Shown here: piece by piece, positions 52,058 to 61,732 of the stretch
Layout: each line of letters begins with the position of its first letter
Numbering within the stretch: the first letter of the stretch is position 1
NCBI GenBank assembly: GCA_043770095.1
Contig: JAYVIR010000013.1
Location: 3,815-67,814, forward strand
Direction: 5' to 3'
DNA length: 64,000 nucleotides
Source: JBGSUZ01 sp043770095
GTDB lineage: Bacteria; Bacillota; Clostridia; Peptostreptococcales; Acidaminobacteraceae
Notes under the pieces: model-generated
The model's database searches: none
The model's input: the letters and a program-made list of their open reading frames with translations, nothing else
Told to the model about the DNA's origin: nothing
Program-made: the position numbers and the translations under genes

Positions 52058-53503
52058 TTAATAATCGGCTTTACTCACTTTTCTAAGTCGCCCTTTAATT
52101 TGTTTTTCTTGTAGCTCGCGCAGTACAAGTTCACCTTTATCATTTAAAATTTCCACATAAGTAGAAACGTCCAAAATATTGATAATGCCTATATCTGCCG
52201 CTGTCATACCTTCTATGCTGCAAATTGTGCCAACGATATCTACGGGTCTCATTTTTGTTTTCTTGCCCGCGTTGATATGCAGCTTCAAAATTTCTTCACT
52301 TAATTTTGTACCTTTGTGTTCTTTTAAATCTGGCGCTGAATTTATTTTATCTGCGAACTCATCTTCGGCTTCGATAACGAGGTCTCTATGAGGTCGTTCG
52401 CCAAGCGGAATTTCGTTGCCAATAAAATTATGAATCTCATTAAGCATACGCTTATCAGAAGGGGTCACAAAGGTGATTGCTTTTCCGATATTTCCTTTTC
52501 TGCCCGTTCTTCCAATTCTATGCACATAATTTTCGCAGGTATTAGGCACATCATAATTCACGACTAAACTAATCTGATCGATGTCAATGCCTCTTGCCGC
52601 TACATCCGTGGCAACGAGGTATCTAAAATGTCCTCTTTTATAATCTGCCATAACTCTAAGGCGATCAGATTGCTCCATACCACCGTGAATCTTATCTATT
52701 GTAAAATTCAATGCTTCTAATTCGTCATAAACGCTGTCTACTTTTAACTGGGTGTTGCAAAAAATCATGCAGCTGTCAGGATTTTCGATAATGACCAAGT
52801 CTTTTAGCAACTCTAGTTTTTGATTTTCTTTAATTTCAAACTGCAATTGTTCAATTCGATCAGCGGCTGAATCTTGGTCTTCGATTGCCACATGAATCGG
52901 ATTCTTCATATAACTGGTGCATAATTTGCTGATGTCCGCAGGCATGGTTGCCGAAAGCACAACTGTGACGCGGTCTTTTGGAAGTGATTTAATAATGAAT
53001 TCCACTTGCTCAACAAATCCCATTCGAAGCATTTCATCGGCTTCATCAATTACGAGGTACTTGATTTTTGACGTGTCTAGCGTGCCTCTTTCCAAATGGT
53101 CAATCATTCTTCCAGGCGTTCCAACCACGACATGCGTCTTCTGCTTGAGTTCCTTCTCCTGATTATAAAAAGGCGCTTTCCCAAAGAGTGCAGACACTTT
53201 TATTCTTTCAAATCTGCCAATATGGAAGAAATCTTCTTTGACTTGGATGGCAAGTTCTCTGGTTGGCGTGATAACCAGCGCTTGAGGCTTGTTCTCTTCC
53301 CAGTCGATTAGCTGACAAATGGGAATGGCAAAGGCTGCCGTCTTTCCGCTGCCAGTCTGAGATTTAACGATGATGTCTCTGTGCTCTAACATCGCTGGTA
53401 TAACCTGCTCTTGAACAGGTGTAGGGGTAGTAAAGTTCAGCAGTTCAATGGCCTTAAGTAGGGCTTCGCTGATTGGATAATCTTTAAATTTCGCTTGACT
53501 CAT
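52058..53503 (-). CDS. DEAD-box RNA helicase with DbpA RNA-binding domain
   Basis: 481 residues. Q motif and Walker A QTGSGKT near residue 48, DEAD box VIDEADEM near 152, SAT, and RGIDIDQ/HRIGRTGRKG in the second RecA domain. C-terminal domain (about 405-478; VDIVGTICSIEGMTAADIG) is the DbpA/YxiN type that recognises 23S rRNA hairpin 92. It is therefore most likely a ribosome-assembly helicase. ATG 53503 with a weak GAAAGAG site. Confidence 0.93.
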   Translation of the reverse strand: MSQAKFKDYPISEALLKAIELLNFTTPTPVQEQVIPAMLEHRDIIVKSQTGSGKTAAFAIPICQLIDWEENKPQALVITPTRELAIQVKEDFFHIGRFERIKVSALFGKAPFYNQEKELKQKTHVVVGTPGRMIDHLERGTLDTSKIKYLVIDEADEMLRMGFVEQVEFIIKSLPKDRVTVVLSATMPADISKLCTSYMKNPIHVAIEDQDSAADRIEQLQFEIKENQKLELLKDLVIIENPDSCMIFCNTQLKVDSVYDELEALNFTIDKIHGGMEQSDRLRVMADYKRGHFRYLVATDVAARGIDIDQISLVVNYDVPNTCENYVHRIGRTGRKGNIGKAITFVTPSDKRMLNEIHNFIGNEIPLGERPHRDLVIEAEDEFADKINSAPDLKEHKGTKLSEEILKLHINAGKKTKMRPVDIVGTICSIEGMTAADIGIINILDVSTYVEILNDKGELVLRELQEKQIKGRLRKVSKADY

Positions 53504-53561
53504 TTTTCACTCTTTCTCATTATAGGTTCTAATTTGTATAGTTTTGGTTTGATTTAACGGA

Positions 53562-55112
53562 CTATCTTTTTTTGCCTGTTACAAAGTCAATCACACGATT
53601 TAGAAGTGATTTTTTTGTGATAGGGGCTGCCATTTGAGGCGCCACGACTTCTCTCAGAGGTGCTTTCGCTTCAACGTGAACATGCGGCGCCTTCGGCTCG
53701 TCAATACGAGTTGGGCGTGCCTGATGCGCAGGTTTGTGCGGCTGTGCCTGTTGATTTCTTGGCTTGTCAGATTGCAATGGGGACGATTGATGTCTTGGCT
53801 TGTCAGATTGAGCCTGCGTCTGTTGATGTCTAGGCTTTTCAGCGCCTGTATGCGTCTTCGGTTTATGAACTTGCACTGTTTTCGGATTCTCAATACTCGG
53901 CTGCGCAGGTTTTGGCTTATGCTGCTCAAGCTTTGCTTTTGCCTTTGCAACTGCCCATTTCCCTGATGCCTTCTGATCACATTCTCGAACAAATTCATCG
54001 GTTGGGAGATCTTCTTCTTCAATGAGAACACCAACGTGTTCTTCTATCTCATAGAGATTTCTGATCTCGTCCATCGTTACAAGCGTAATGGCACGTCCGC
54101 CGTTTCCTGCGCGTCCTGTACGTCCAATTCTATGAACATAGCTGTCCTTATCCATTGGAATGTCATAGTTGATGACCAATGACAAGTCGTCAATGTGTAT
54201 TCCACGAGCCGCTACATCAGTTGCAACAAGAATTTGAAATGCGCCTTTTTTGAACTGCTGAATGGTTCTCATGCGGCTGCTTTGCGTATTCGCACCGTGC
54301 AGAGCTTCAGAGGTAAACCCTTTTCGAAGTAAAAAAGCATGCACCTTGTCCACGGCAATGCGTGTGTTGCAGAAAATCATACAACTATCAGGTTGTTCCG
54401 TTATCAGCAAACGGTTTAACTGAGTGCGCTTATCGTTTGCATCAACTCGATAATAGACCTGGTTGATGGTGTCCACAGTCTTTGTTTCAGATTCAATTTC
54501 GATGGTGACGGGCTGTTTCATGTATTCTCTGCAAATTTTTTGAATTTCATTTGGCATTGTCGCCGAGAATAGGAGCGTTACTCGGTTTTTAGGAAGCGCC
54601 CTGATAATCCTGACCACTTGGTCAAAAAATCCCATATCCAGCATTCTGTCGGCTTCGTCCAGTACCAAATACCGAATATTTTTCGTTACCAAATTGCCTT
54701 GTTTTATATGATCAAAAACACGCCCTGGGGTTCCAACCACAATGGATGCACCCTTTTTCATGGCTTGAATTTCAACATTCATATTGTGCTGTCCATAAAC
54801 GACAGTCGTGTTAATGGCCATGTGCTTTGACATCTGCTTGAGGTCATGATCCACTTGAACCGCCAATTCTCTGGTGGGCGTCAAAATTAACCCTTGCGGA
54901 CCAGGCGCTGTTGGATCTATGGCTTGAATCATTGGAATACCAAAGGCACCCGTCTTGCCACTGCCCGTTTTGGACATGACAATTAGATCCTCATTGTTTA
55001 GCACATGAGGAATTGCTTTACTCTGTACTTCTGTTGGCGCAACAAATCCCATCTCTTCAATGGCTTTTATAATCGATTCTGAAATGCCTAAATTGTTAAA
55101 GCTATTTTCCAT
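53562..55112 (-). CDS. DEAD-box RNA helicase with Gln/Lys-rich tail (CshA/DeaD group)
   Basis: 516 residues. Complete helicase core to about residue 375: SKTGSGKTGAF, VLDEADRM (DEAD), SAT, and HRIGRTGRAG. The tail (about 400-500) is low-complexity and basic with imperfect repeats such as SDKPRHQ and SDKPRNQ, a typical RNA-binding extension of RNA-degradosome or cold-adaptation helicases. GGCAATATGG-type upstream region is weak; start ATG 55112 matches the N-terminal helix of the family. Second DEAD helicase in a row, but it is a different type. Confidence 0.92.
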   Translation of the reverse strand: MENSFNNLGISESIIKAIEEMGFVAPTEVQSKAIPHVLNNEDLIVMSKTGSGKTGAFGIPMIQAIDPTAPGPQGLILTPTRELAVQVDHDLKQMSKHMAINTTVVYGQHNMNVEIQAMKKGASIVVGTPGRVFDHIKQGNLVTKNIRYLVLDEADRMLDMGFFDQVVRIIRALPKNRVTLLFSATMPNEIQKICREYMKQPVTIEIESETKTVDTINQVYYRVDANDKRTQLNRLLITEQPDSCMIFCNTRIAVDKVHAFLLRKGFTSEALHGANTQSSRMRTIQQFKKGAFQILVATDVAARGIHIDDLSLVINYDIPMDKDSYVHRIGRTGRAGNGGRAITLVTMDEIRNLYEIEEHVGVLIEEEDLPTDEFVRECDQKASGKWAVAKAKAKLEQHKPKPAQPSIENPKTVQVHKPKTHTGAEKPRHQQTQAQSDKPRHQSSPLQSDKPRNQQAQPHKPAHQARPTRIDEPKAPHVHVEAKAPLREVVAPQMAAPITKKSLLNRVIDFVTGKKR

Positions 55113-55192
55113 ATTGCCTTCTTTCTTCTTCTATTTTCTTTAATTATAACAGACAAATGCAAATTAACCTCATGGATTGTTTTTCATAATCA

Positions 55193-55498
55193 TCAAAATT
55201 GCTCTTTAAGGATAGAAAATATAAAAGTAGTACCTTCTCCCAAGTGACTTTCAGCTATAATCATCCCTCCAAGTTTTTGTGTAACTAGATTATGAACTAC
55301 AGATTTTCCATAAAGCCCGTTGATCAACTAAAATACTTTTAATTTGAGCTGGATTGCTAACAGAAGCGTAACTTTCTATTGCTGCTAACTTAGTTTTTCC
55401 TACAATAAAGACACCACCAAACAGATCATACTGAAAAATAGAATGATAGAAACTTTTGAATCTAGGCTCTTTTGCTTCATGTAATGAGGTTTTTTCAT
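55193..55498 (-). pseudogene. Decayed sensor histidine kinase gene
   Basis: The ATG at 55498 has a good GGGGGAA site and codes MKKPHYMKQKSLDSKVSIIL, a membrane helix, then a stop after 32 codons. A second frame continues with a soluble stretch (VGKTKLAAIESYASVSN). A third frame near the end reads GLYGKSVVHNLVTQKLGG then SHLGEGTTFIF, the end of a HATPase domain with the G2 box. So 5' and 3' ends of a membrane kinase remain with frameshifts and most of the middle deleted. It fills the 450-base gap between the helicase and GH114-like genes. Confidence 0.68.
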
Positions 55499-55564
55499 TC
55501 TAATTCCCCCTACATAAATTTATTTTATAGCAGATTTATTTTAATAAATGTAATTCAAAACCTT

Positions 55565-56308
55565 CTATAAGTAATTTTTATGCGCTTTATAATAGAGCCA
55601 GCCATTTTTTTTTGCATATCGTCTGATACGACTATTACTGAGGGGTTCTTCTTCTAGCAATAAAACCATAATTCTTTGACCATTTGACTGTTTGTTTCTT
55701 ACCTTAATTTTTTTTTCAATCAATTTTACCCATAGGAGCGATTGAACATTACCAATAGGAGGGTTTTCCCAACAGATGCCATCTAATAACGCGCCTGAAT
55801 AATCCAAAATAGAATTCAGACCATTATTTTGTATGAGTAAGCCTTTGGGATACTTTTCTTTTATTTTTTGCAGCAAGGAGAGATAAACTTCATGAAACAC
55901 ATACCCATAGTGATTTAAAATTTTCTGTTCTTCAATGTTCGTGATGGTGTCAATAAAGATCCCATCGTAACCTCTAATTTCAATCAAATCACTGACTTCT
56001 TTCAGCAAATAATTTTGCCAGATTTGCGAGCTGAGATTCGCTAGGTAATTTCCAAAATTCGAATCTTGCATGGGCGCATGGTTTTCCCATAACAGAATAG
56101 AGTCATCCAAATTTAGCCGTTCTTTTTGATCGGGTATTATTTCAATAAAACTCATATAAGCAATCAGCAACGCGCCATTAGATTTTAAAGTAGCCACACT
56201 TTCTACACTTTGAGCCTTAGGTTCCACAATGATCAGATCATATTTTGACAGTACCTCATAATTGCCATAACCATAATAGACAACAAAATTTTCTATGTTT
56301 TTATTCAT
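55565..56308 (-). CDS. GH114-like TIM-barrel glycoside hydrolase (PelA-like)
   Basis: 247 residues, a TIM barrel like the endo-alpha-1,4-polygalactosaminidase (GH114) and the N-terminal domain of PelA. Conserved acidic segments: LIIVEPKAQS (strand 2), GYDGIFIDTIT near residue 115 (catalytic acid D/D) and LDGICWENP. No signal peptide, so it may be cytoplasmic or the gene's export signal has been lost. ATG 56308 lies inside the last codons of the HD-GYP gene. Possible role: cutting the polysaccharide made by the locus that follows on the minus strand. Confidence 0.7.
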   Translation of the reverse strand: MNKNIENFVVYYGYGNYEVLSKYDLIIVEPKAQSVESVATLKSNGALLIAYMSFIEIIPDQKERLNLDDSILLWENHAPMQDSNFGNYLANLSSQIWQNYLLKEVSDLIEIRGYDGIFIDTITNIEEQKILNHYGYVFHEVYLSLLQKIKEKYPKGLLIQNNGLNSILDYSGALLDGICWENPPIGNVQSLLWVKLIEKKIKVRNKQSNGQRIMVLLLEEEPLSNSRIRRYAKKNGWLYYKAHKNYL

Positions 56309-58196
56309 AGTGCACACGATTAGCGAGTTCCGTCCTCACAAAGCAGCTTTCACATCTGTTCCCATGTGCTTGGCAGCTGTTCCTTGGCATTTCAAAACAA
56401 TTTTTATCATTAGTGCCATACACAGGACAAGTTAAGCAAATATCTAATGGCGAACACCTCATTTCCCAACAAGGACCAAGGGTTTTTCCAGCAAGATCTA
56501 AGCGCGCTCTTTTCTCAGCAATCCAATTGCACAGCACCTCTACATAATGAGAATCGAGTTGAGTGCCTGCAGCCGATTTAATCTGCTGCAACGCCACATT
56601 AAACTCTACAGGATCACGTCCTTCTCTTCCAATGAGTTTTGCTGTAAAAAATTGAACCACTGAAATGATTCTGCCCCCTTCGGAAATTTGAGTTCCCAAA
56701 AGTCTTTGCGGATATCCCAAACCATCTACTCTTTCATGATGCTCTAAAATATACTTTGCGATTTTGGGATTGGCAATTGTCGCCTCAACAATTGAAGCAC
56801 CTGCTTCGCAGTGAAATTTCATCAGTTCGAAATCAGCCTCTGAATATTTGTCTGATTTTCTAAAAAGTCCGCCAGCAAGCCCTACCACACCTATATTACT
56901 AAGATAAGCAGCCAGCGCAATTTCTTGAACGTCATTCTCAGGCAGTTTAATACCCTTTGCCATGATGTAGGCATACTTATACATCATATCCGAACGTCCA
57001 ACCGTATTGGGGCTAAGATCGTCTAACGTCTGTGCGATTATTTTGAGAATAGAAATATAAGATTTTGAAATATCCTTAAAAACAATGCTATTTTCCATGA
57101 CTTCCCCAATTTTCGTTGCCATCATGAGCACTGCGGTCATTTTATAGTCTTCAAGTACCAGATCTTCTTTATACCAAATGCACATATACCCTTGAAATTG
57201 TTTGTAACTAATGTCTATTAGAAAAAAAGCACCTATATCCAGCTCTTTAAAACTACCAGGAATGGTTTCAAAATCCTTTTCACTTTTTCTTATAAAAATA
57301 TGATTTCGGTCTTGCAATAAATCAAACAAATCATCTGAACTCTGCATATTCGCTGTAATAGTTTCTATTTTTTCCGACTCTACCATGAACGAAACCGGCA
57401 CTGAAAATTGACCTTCTTCATCCAATTTAATTAGCAATCCACCTTCAGCACCCGAAGTTTCGATGGATATATTGGTAATGGCATTTAGCATATTAGAATA
57501 ATTATAAAAGGTGTTTTGAACGTTTTCCACTGCCTTTGACTTGCTTTCAGTAATATTGATGCGTTCTTTTAAATCCATGTTTTCTGAGATTAAATCTAGC
57601 AAGGGTTCGATGCTTTTAGTGCTGATTTCAAGAATCATTCTTATTTTTTTATTCATTTTAAAATATTTGGACACAGGTCCAATACAGATAAAACATTTTT
57701 GAGTGCCTATAGGAATGGCAAGCAAGGGGACATCGCCTTCTTTAAAAACATTTAATCGACTCGGTATTTTGCTCACGTCAAATCTTTGTGGCGCTTTAAA
57801 CTGCTCCTTTTTATATGGCAATAGACCACTATAAGAAGGGGCAATATCCGTACTTTCACCACTAATCCTTGTATTCGTGAGCACATAGCAATCTTCTTTT
57901 GGTTTGTAACAATAAAAATAATACCCCGTGGCACTAACCACCTCTGCGTATTTCCCAAGCACCTCATTCATATTTATTTCCATATTTCGAGTTGGATTGA
58001 TTGCTTCTAATAATTTATTTTGGAACAGCAGTAACGCTTGATTGGATTTCGATTTTTTTCTGATGATTCTAAGACCTATAAACATTAACAACAATAACGC
58101 AAATAGAACGCCAATCGTCATTAAGCTATAAGGCGGATTACTGAGCATTTCTATTTGTTTTATAAATACTTTTACATTCACAGGTATGTCATTCAT
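56301..58196 (-). CDS. Membrane protein with GAF-like and degenerate HD-GYP domains
   Basis: 631 residues. One membrane helix (about 22-42), two GAF-like folds (about 60-210, 240-370), and an HD-GYP-type domain (about 385-555). The HD motif is lost: the expected HDIG reads YLSNIG, while HHERVDGLGYP is intact. It is probably a cyclic-dinucleotide sensor rather than an enzyme. The end (about 575-625) is a cysteine cluster (CWEMRC, CLTCPVYG, CFEMPRNSC, CESC) of the type that binds iron-sulfur or metal. Close to the polysaccharide genes, so it may regulate them. Confidence 0.82.
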   Translation of the reverse strand: MNDIPVNVKVFIKQIEMLSNPPYSLMTIGVLFALLLLMFIGLRIIRKKSKSNQALLLFQNKLLEAINPTRNMEINMNEVLGKYAEVVSATGYYFYCYKPKEDCYVLTNTRISGESTDIAPSYSGLLPYKKEQFKAPQRFDVSKIPSRLNVFKEGDVPLLAIPIGTQKCFICIGPVSKYFKMNKKIRMILEISTKSIEPLLDLISENMDLKERINITESKSKAVENVQNTFYNYSNMLNAITNISIETSGAEGGLLIKLDEEGQFSVPVSFMVESEKIETITANMQSSDDLFDLLQDRNHIFIRKSEKDFETIPGSFKELDIGAFFLIDISYKQFQGYMCIWYKEDLVLEDYKMTAVLMMATKIGEVMENSIVFKDISKSYISILKIIAQTLDDLSPNTVGRSDMMYKYAYIMAKGIKLPENDVQEIALAAYLSNIGVVGLAGGLFRKSDKYSEADFELMKFHCEAGASIVEATIANPKIAKYILEHHERVDGLGYPQRLLGTQISEGGRIISVVQFFTAKLIGREGRDPVEFNVALQQIKSAAGTQLDSHYVEVLCNWIAEKRARLDLAGKTLGPCWEMRCSPLDICLTCPVYGTNDKNCFEMPRNSCQAHGNRCESCFVRTELANRVHYE

Positions 58197-58214
58197 GTTT
58201 TCACCTCCAAACTT

Positions 58215-58574
58215 TTATTGTTTTTTAAGCACGCCGCTGTTTTCTTCTTCATGAAATTGAATTGCCGAAAACTCCGATAATTCCCTTACATGTTTTTCTA
58301 GCACTGCAATCTGAATCGATTGGTAAATAGTAATCATCAGTAAAATAACGTTTCCTAGCATAAAAAGGAGTGCTGGCGGATAGTCTATGCCCGCCCCTTT
58401 GGCCAAGGTATCTAAAAAATCTGGAAATAGGGTCAGCAATCCAAAACAGATGACCGTAAAAATATAAAATAGCGCATTTCGTTCTAAAATTTTGCGTTTC
58501 AAAAGCAGTGAAATTACATAGGTTAAAAACAAACCGCCAACGAGTAAAATCGTAAGTCTAAGTTCAAATCTCAT
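58215..58574 (-). CDS. DUF2304 membrane protein
   Basis: 119 residues with three hydrophobic helices and a charged, cytoplasmic C-terminus that looks like a short coiled coil. DUF2304 proteins usually sit beside a dolichyl-phosphate-type glycosyltransferase, as here (4-base ATGA overlap with the GT2 gene). They probably form a small membrane partner of that enzyme; function not proven. Confidence 0.87.
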   Translation of the reverse strand: MRFELRLTILLVGGLFLTYVISLLLKRKILERNALFYIFTVICFGLLTLFPDFLDTLAKGAGIDYPPALLFMLGNVILLMITIYQSIQIAVLEKHVRELSEFSAIQFHEEENSGVLKKQ

Positions 58575-59296
58575 TTACGAGCCCTCCTTTGAATTGACTT
58601 TTGTCGGAATACTACAACAAGAATGCTCATGCACATTTTAATCATATAATATACTGGTTTTAACCCAGCATGCATGCTGATGCCATCCTGTCGTTGTTTA
58701 AAGGTAGCAGGCACTTCCACTATTTTGCATCCTCTTAAAAGCATTTTGATGACCACATCTGCATCCGGGTAATCTTCGGGATAATTGTCTAAATTCGCAT
58801 AAAATCCAAACACACTTCGGTTAAGCCCTTGAAATCCCGAAGAAGGGTCTGTAATATTTTGTCCCGTCAGTAGCTTAATCCACCACCTGAATAAATGAAT
58901 TGCCAGCAATCTTAAAGCACCCAATTCATATTTTTCCGTCGACAAAAACCTTGAACCAATCACAATATCAGCCTTATTTTTTTCGAGCTCGTCGATAATT
59001 TTAGGCAAATCTTCAGCCAAATGTTGCCCATCGCTATCCATTTGAATCACATATGAATACCCTTTATAGAGGGCATATTTGAAACCCGTTTGACAGGCAG
59101 ACCCATACCCTGAATTATAATGCAAATTAAGCACTTCTGCTCCAGAAGTGCTTGCCACTGCCTCTGTTTGATCAGATGAGCCGTCATTGATTACCAAAAT
59201 ATCTAATGGCAAACTCATTGAAAGAACAGATTCAATCACATAAGCGATGTTCTTCTCTTCATTATACGCAGGCATAATCAATAAATACTTTTTCAT
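58571..59296 (-). CDS. Family 2 glycosyltransferase (polyprenyl-phosphate sugar synthase-like)
   Basis: 241 residues. GT-A motifs: LLIMPAYNEEKNI, LVINDGSSDQT, VIQMDSDGQH (DxD) and DPSSGFQGLNRSV. This is the DPM1/ArnC-like group that transfers a sugar from a nucleotide donor to a polyprenyl phosphate carrier. Start ATG 59296 has AAGGTGA upstream; three earlier codons are doubtful. Overlaps DUF2304 by 4 bases and follows the MurJ-like gene by 10 bases. Confidence 0.9.
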   Translation of the reverse strand: MKKYLLIMPAYNEEKNIAYVIESVLSMSLPLDILVINDGSSDQTEAVASTSGAEVLNLHYNSGYGSACQTGFKYALYKGYSYVIQMDSDGQHLAEDLPKIIDELEKNKADIVIGSRFLSTEKYELGALRLLAIHLFRWWIKLLTGQNITDPSSGFQGLNRSVFGFYANLDNYPEDYPDADVVIKMLLRGCKIVEVPATFKQRQDGISMHAGLKPVYYMIKMCMSILVVVFRQKSIQRRARK

Positions 59297-59306
59297 AGAA
59301 TTCACC

Positions 59307-60854
59307 TTATCTAGACGGCATGAGTTTAAATACTTTGGCTAAATAATAAGAGCTAATACAGATAGATATACCCGAAAATAAGCCAAATACTAATTGAATT
59401 TCAATAGGCTTATTTATCATAAGCAAATGCCAAACACCATTCATCAAAAACGCAAGCAATAATGGCGGTACATTGATAAAGATGACTTTTAAAAGAAAAC
59501 CTACTTCGTCTCGGCATTTTATTTGAAGTCGTCTGAGGAGTAATGCCGTTAATAAAATTGCCCCTATTATCGATCCGGCAAAGGAACCAATGCCAATACC
59601 CGATATTCCATAATGCTGAACCAGGAGGTAATCCAGAACCCCATTTAACAGCAAATTAAGAACGAGCAGCAAAATAGGTTCAAAGGCTTTACCCATCGCA
59701 ATAAGCACCCTTATATTCAAAAGAATAACACCTTGTCCAATTACGGAAAGTCCATATCCAAGCATCACCTCAGCACTTAATAAGACTGACTCAGAATCAA
59801 ATGCATTGTGTTTAAACAGAACCGTCAAAATGGGTTCTCTTAGGACGCTTAATCCAATTGCCATAGGCACAGACATTATTAGAATGGTTCTCATCGCCTT
59901 CAAGTAGAGCGCGCTACCTTCTTTTGAGTGATTCGTGCTAAGCAGCCTTGCAAATTCAGGCAGTGCCACTAACGCGATGGAAAAACTAAACACCAATATT
60001 GGAAATTGTGACAGCCTATTGACATAATTAATGGCTGCCACACTACCAGGAGCAAGTTGTGAACCTAAATAGCGCTCAAAATAAAATATGCCTTGTGTTA
60101 AAAATACCATTGTTAGATAGGGAAAAAAAGCTTTTAAAAATAATTTACCATACGGCTTATCTTCTTCTATTGAGTTAGATGAAGGCGAGTTCATTACCCG
60201 CTTGAGGTAATAAGATGCCACCCATACAATGAGCACCATTGATAACGCAAGATAATAGATGCCCACACTTCGATTGATTTGAAAGAAACTTAGAACAATG
60301 AGCAATATAAGCGTCAATGCGTTTATAATCGTCGCCGAAATGCTTGCAAGCGCGGGGTGCCTCACCACTTGGAGGTATGCCATTCTTAGGGTAAGCATCG
60401 GATAGACGATTATTATTGGCGCCATACAGATTAATAATTGTATTGATGTGCGTTTGTCATAATTTGCGAAACCACTGCCCAGCAAGTTGATCAGAGGCGT
60501 GGCACCGACAACGATTGTAAGCGCTAAACCTACAGCAATCACTATCACCATTTTCATAATAGATTTATAGGCCGTTTTTAGCCCACGCTCTCCCATTTGG
60601 GTCAATGCAGCTGCAAAGACAGGAATGGCAGCAACGCCAGCCGATACCGCAAATAAATTATTGCCAATCATATCTGGAATAAAAAAAGAAAGAAAATAAC
60701 TGTCAGCTTCCTTTGTTGTCCCCAAATACCCAGCTAATAAAATGTCTTTTGAGAGTGCAAAAATAGCATTGAGTAAATTTACTAGAATAACCGCCATGAC
60801 AGCGCCACCTAAAAGTTCTTTCATCTCTTTAAATTTCTGATTCAACCAGGCCAT
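59307..60854 (-). CDS. MurJ-like lipid flippase
   Basis: 515 residues, 14 membrane helices. MOP/MVF superfamily with the MurJ-type features in GYLGTTKEADSYFLSFFIPD (residues about 41-60), NLFAVSAGVAAIPVFA and a central Arg/Glu-rich region. It flips lipid-linked oligosaccharide or lipid II. In this gene group (GT2, deacetylase, ATP-grasp) it more likely exports the locus's polysaccharide repeat unit. GGAGGCG precedes ATG 60854. Confidence 0.88.
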   Translation of the reverse strand: MAWLNQKFKEMKELLGGAVMAVILVNLLNAIFALSKDILLAGYLGTTKEADSYFLSFFIPDMIGNNLFAVSAGVAAIPVFAAALTQMGERGLKTAYKSIMKMVIVIAVGLALTIVVGATPLINLLGSGFANYDKRTSIQLLICMAPIIIVYPMLTLRMAYLQVVRHPALASISATIINALTLILLIVLSFFQINRSVGIYYLALSMVLIVWVASYYLKRVMNSPSSNSIEEDKPYGKLFLKAFFPYLTMVFLTQGIFYFERYLGSQLAPGSVAAINYVNRLSQFPILVFSFSIALVALPEFARLLSTNHSKEGSALYLKAMRTILIMSVPMAIGLSVLREPILTVLFKHNAFDSESVLLSAEVMLGYGLSVIGQGVILLNIRVLIAMGKAFEPILLLVLNLLLNGVLDYLLVQHYGISGIGIGSFAGSIIGAILLTALLLRRLQIKCRDEVGFLLKVIFINVPPLLLAFLMNGVWHLLMINKPIEIQLVFGLFSGISICISSYYLAKVFKLMPSR

Positions 60855-60866
60855 AGTTCGCCTCCG

Positions 60867-61730
60867 TTATTTAATCATACGCTCAGTGAAATCTGTATTT
60901 TCGATGGCCGTTCCTAATGGAATGCATTTAAACTCTGAAAGTGCTTTTTCTAGTTTCAGTCTATTTTTAGGAATATTATAGTGATGAATAAAGTGTTTAA
61001 ACCACGTTGTTTTTACTTTTGGAAGGTTTAGATCATATTCCCAAGGATGGCAATAGACCATGACCAGTCCTTTTGAAGACTGTCGTTTAAGGCAATTTTT
61101 AAAGATCACATATGGTAATATTCGCATATAAAGCCCACCTGAAAAGGGTATTCTTAAGCAGCCAAAGGTTAGTACTGTCGACGGAAATTCAATTATATTT
61201 TGTTTTTCCCCGCCAATGACTGGTTTGAACGGTTGCGTTGGAGAAGATGAAAACCCAGAGAGCGGCGTCCAAAATGGTTGAATGCTTGAGTCGCATTTAA
61301 ATCCCAAATGAGACAATTCATTCAATACCCAAAGTTCATCCTTGCCAATTGACCAAGAAGGCGCCCTGAAATAAATTACTTCTTTTTTTATAATGCCTTC
61401 TAAAATTTCTTTTGCTTCGATGATGTCCTTTAAGATATACGCTCTTTCATGATTGTAAAATAATTGATGCCAATTGCTGTGGCAGCCAATTTCATGGCCT
61501 CTTCTATCAATTTCAAGCACCAATTCAGGGTGTTTACGAGCCGCTTCTCCTAGTATGAAAAAAGTGCCTTTCGTATTGTGCGCATCAAATAGATCCAGTA
61601 AATAGAGCGTATTTTGTTCTAAGCGATCTTCAAATTCATCCCACTTATCAATTGGAAAATTATAGCCATTCGTATGGTACCAATCTTCAACATCTACCGT
61701 AATCACAACATTTTTTTTAAGGCGATTCAT
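60867..61730 (-). CDS. Polysaccharide deacetylase (NodB-like, DUF3473 group)
   Basis: 287 residues. Catalytic motifs: VVITVDVEDWYH (Asp-Asp pair region), GTFFILGEAARKHPELVLEI, HEIGCHSNWHQLF (His metal ligands) and YFRAPSWSIG; C-terminal segment MVYCHPWEYDL with the last catalytic His. Typical of PEP-CTERM/exopolysaccharide-locus deacetylases. It removes acetyl groups from glycan or lipid-linked sugar. No signal peptide. Start ATG 61730 has GGAGG upstream and follows the ATP-grasp stop by 2 bases. Confidence 0.92.
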   Translation of the reverse strand: MNRLKKNVVITVDVEDWYHTNGYNFPIDKWDEFEDRLEQNTLYLLDLFDAHNTKGTFFILGEAARKHPELVLEIDRRGHEIGCHSNWHQLFYNHERAYILKDIIEAKEILEGIIKKEVIYFRAPSWSIGKDELWVLNELSHLGFKCDSSIQPFWTPLSGFSSSPTQPFKPVIGGEKQNIIEFPSTVLTFGCLRIPFSGGLYMRILPYVIFKNCLKRQSSKGLVMVYCHPWEYDLNLPKVKTTWFKHFIHHYNIPKNRLKLEKALSEFKCIPLGTAIENTDFTERMIK

Positions 61731-61732
61731 AC

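Noticed and set aside
53634..53966. Open frames overlapping the helicase tail
   Set aside because: They arise from the low-complexity Gln/Lys/Pro codons of the helicase tail in other frames.
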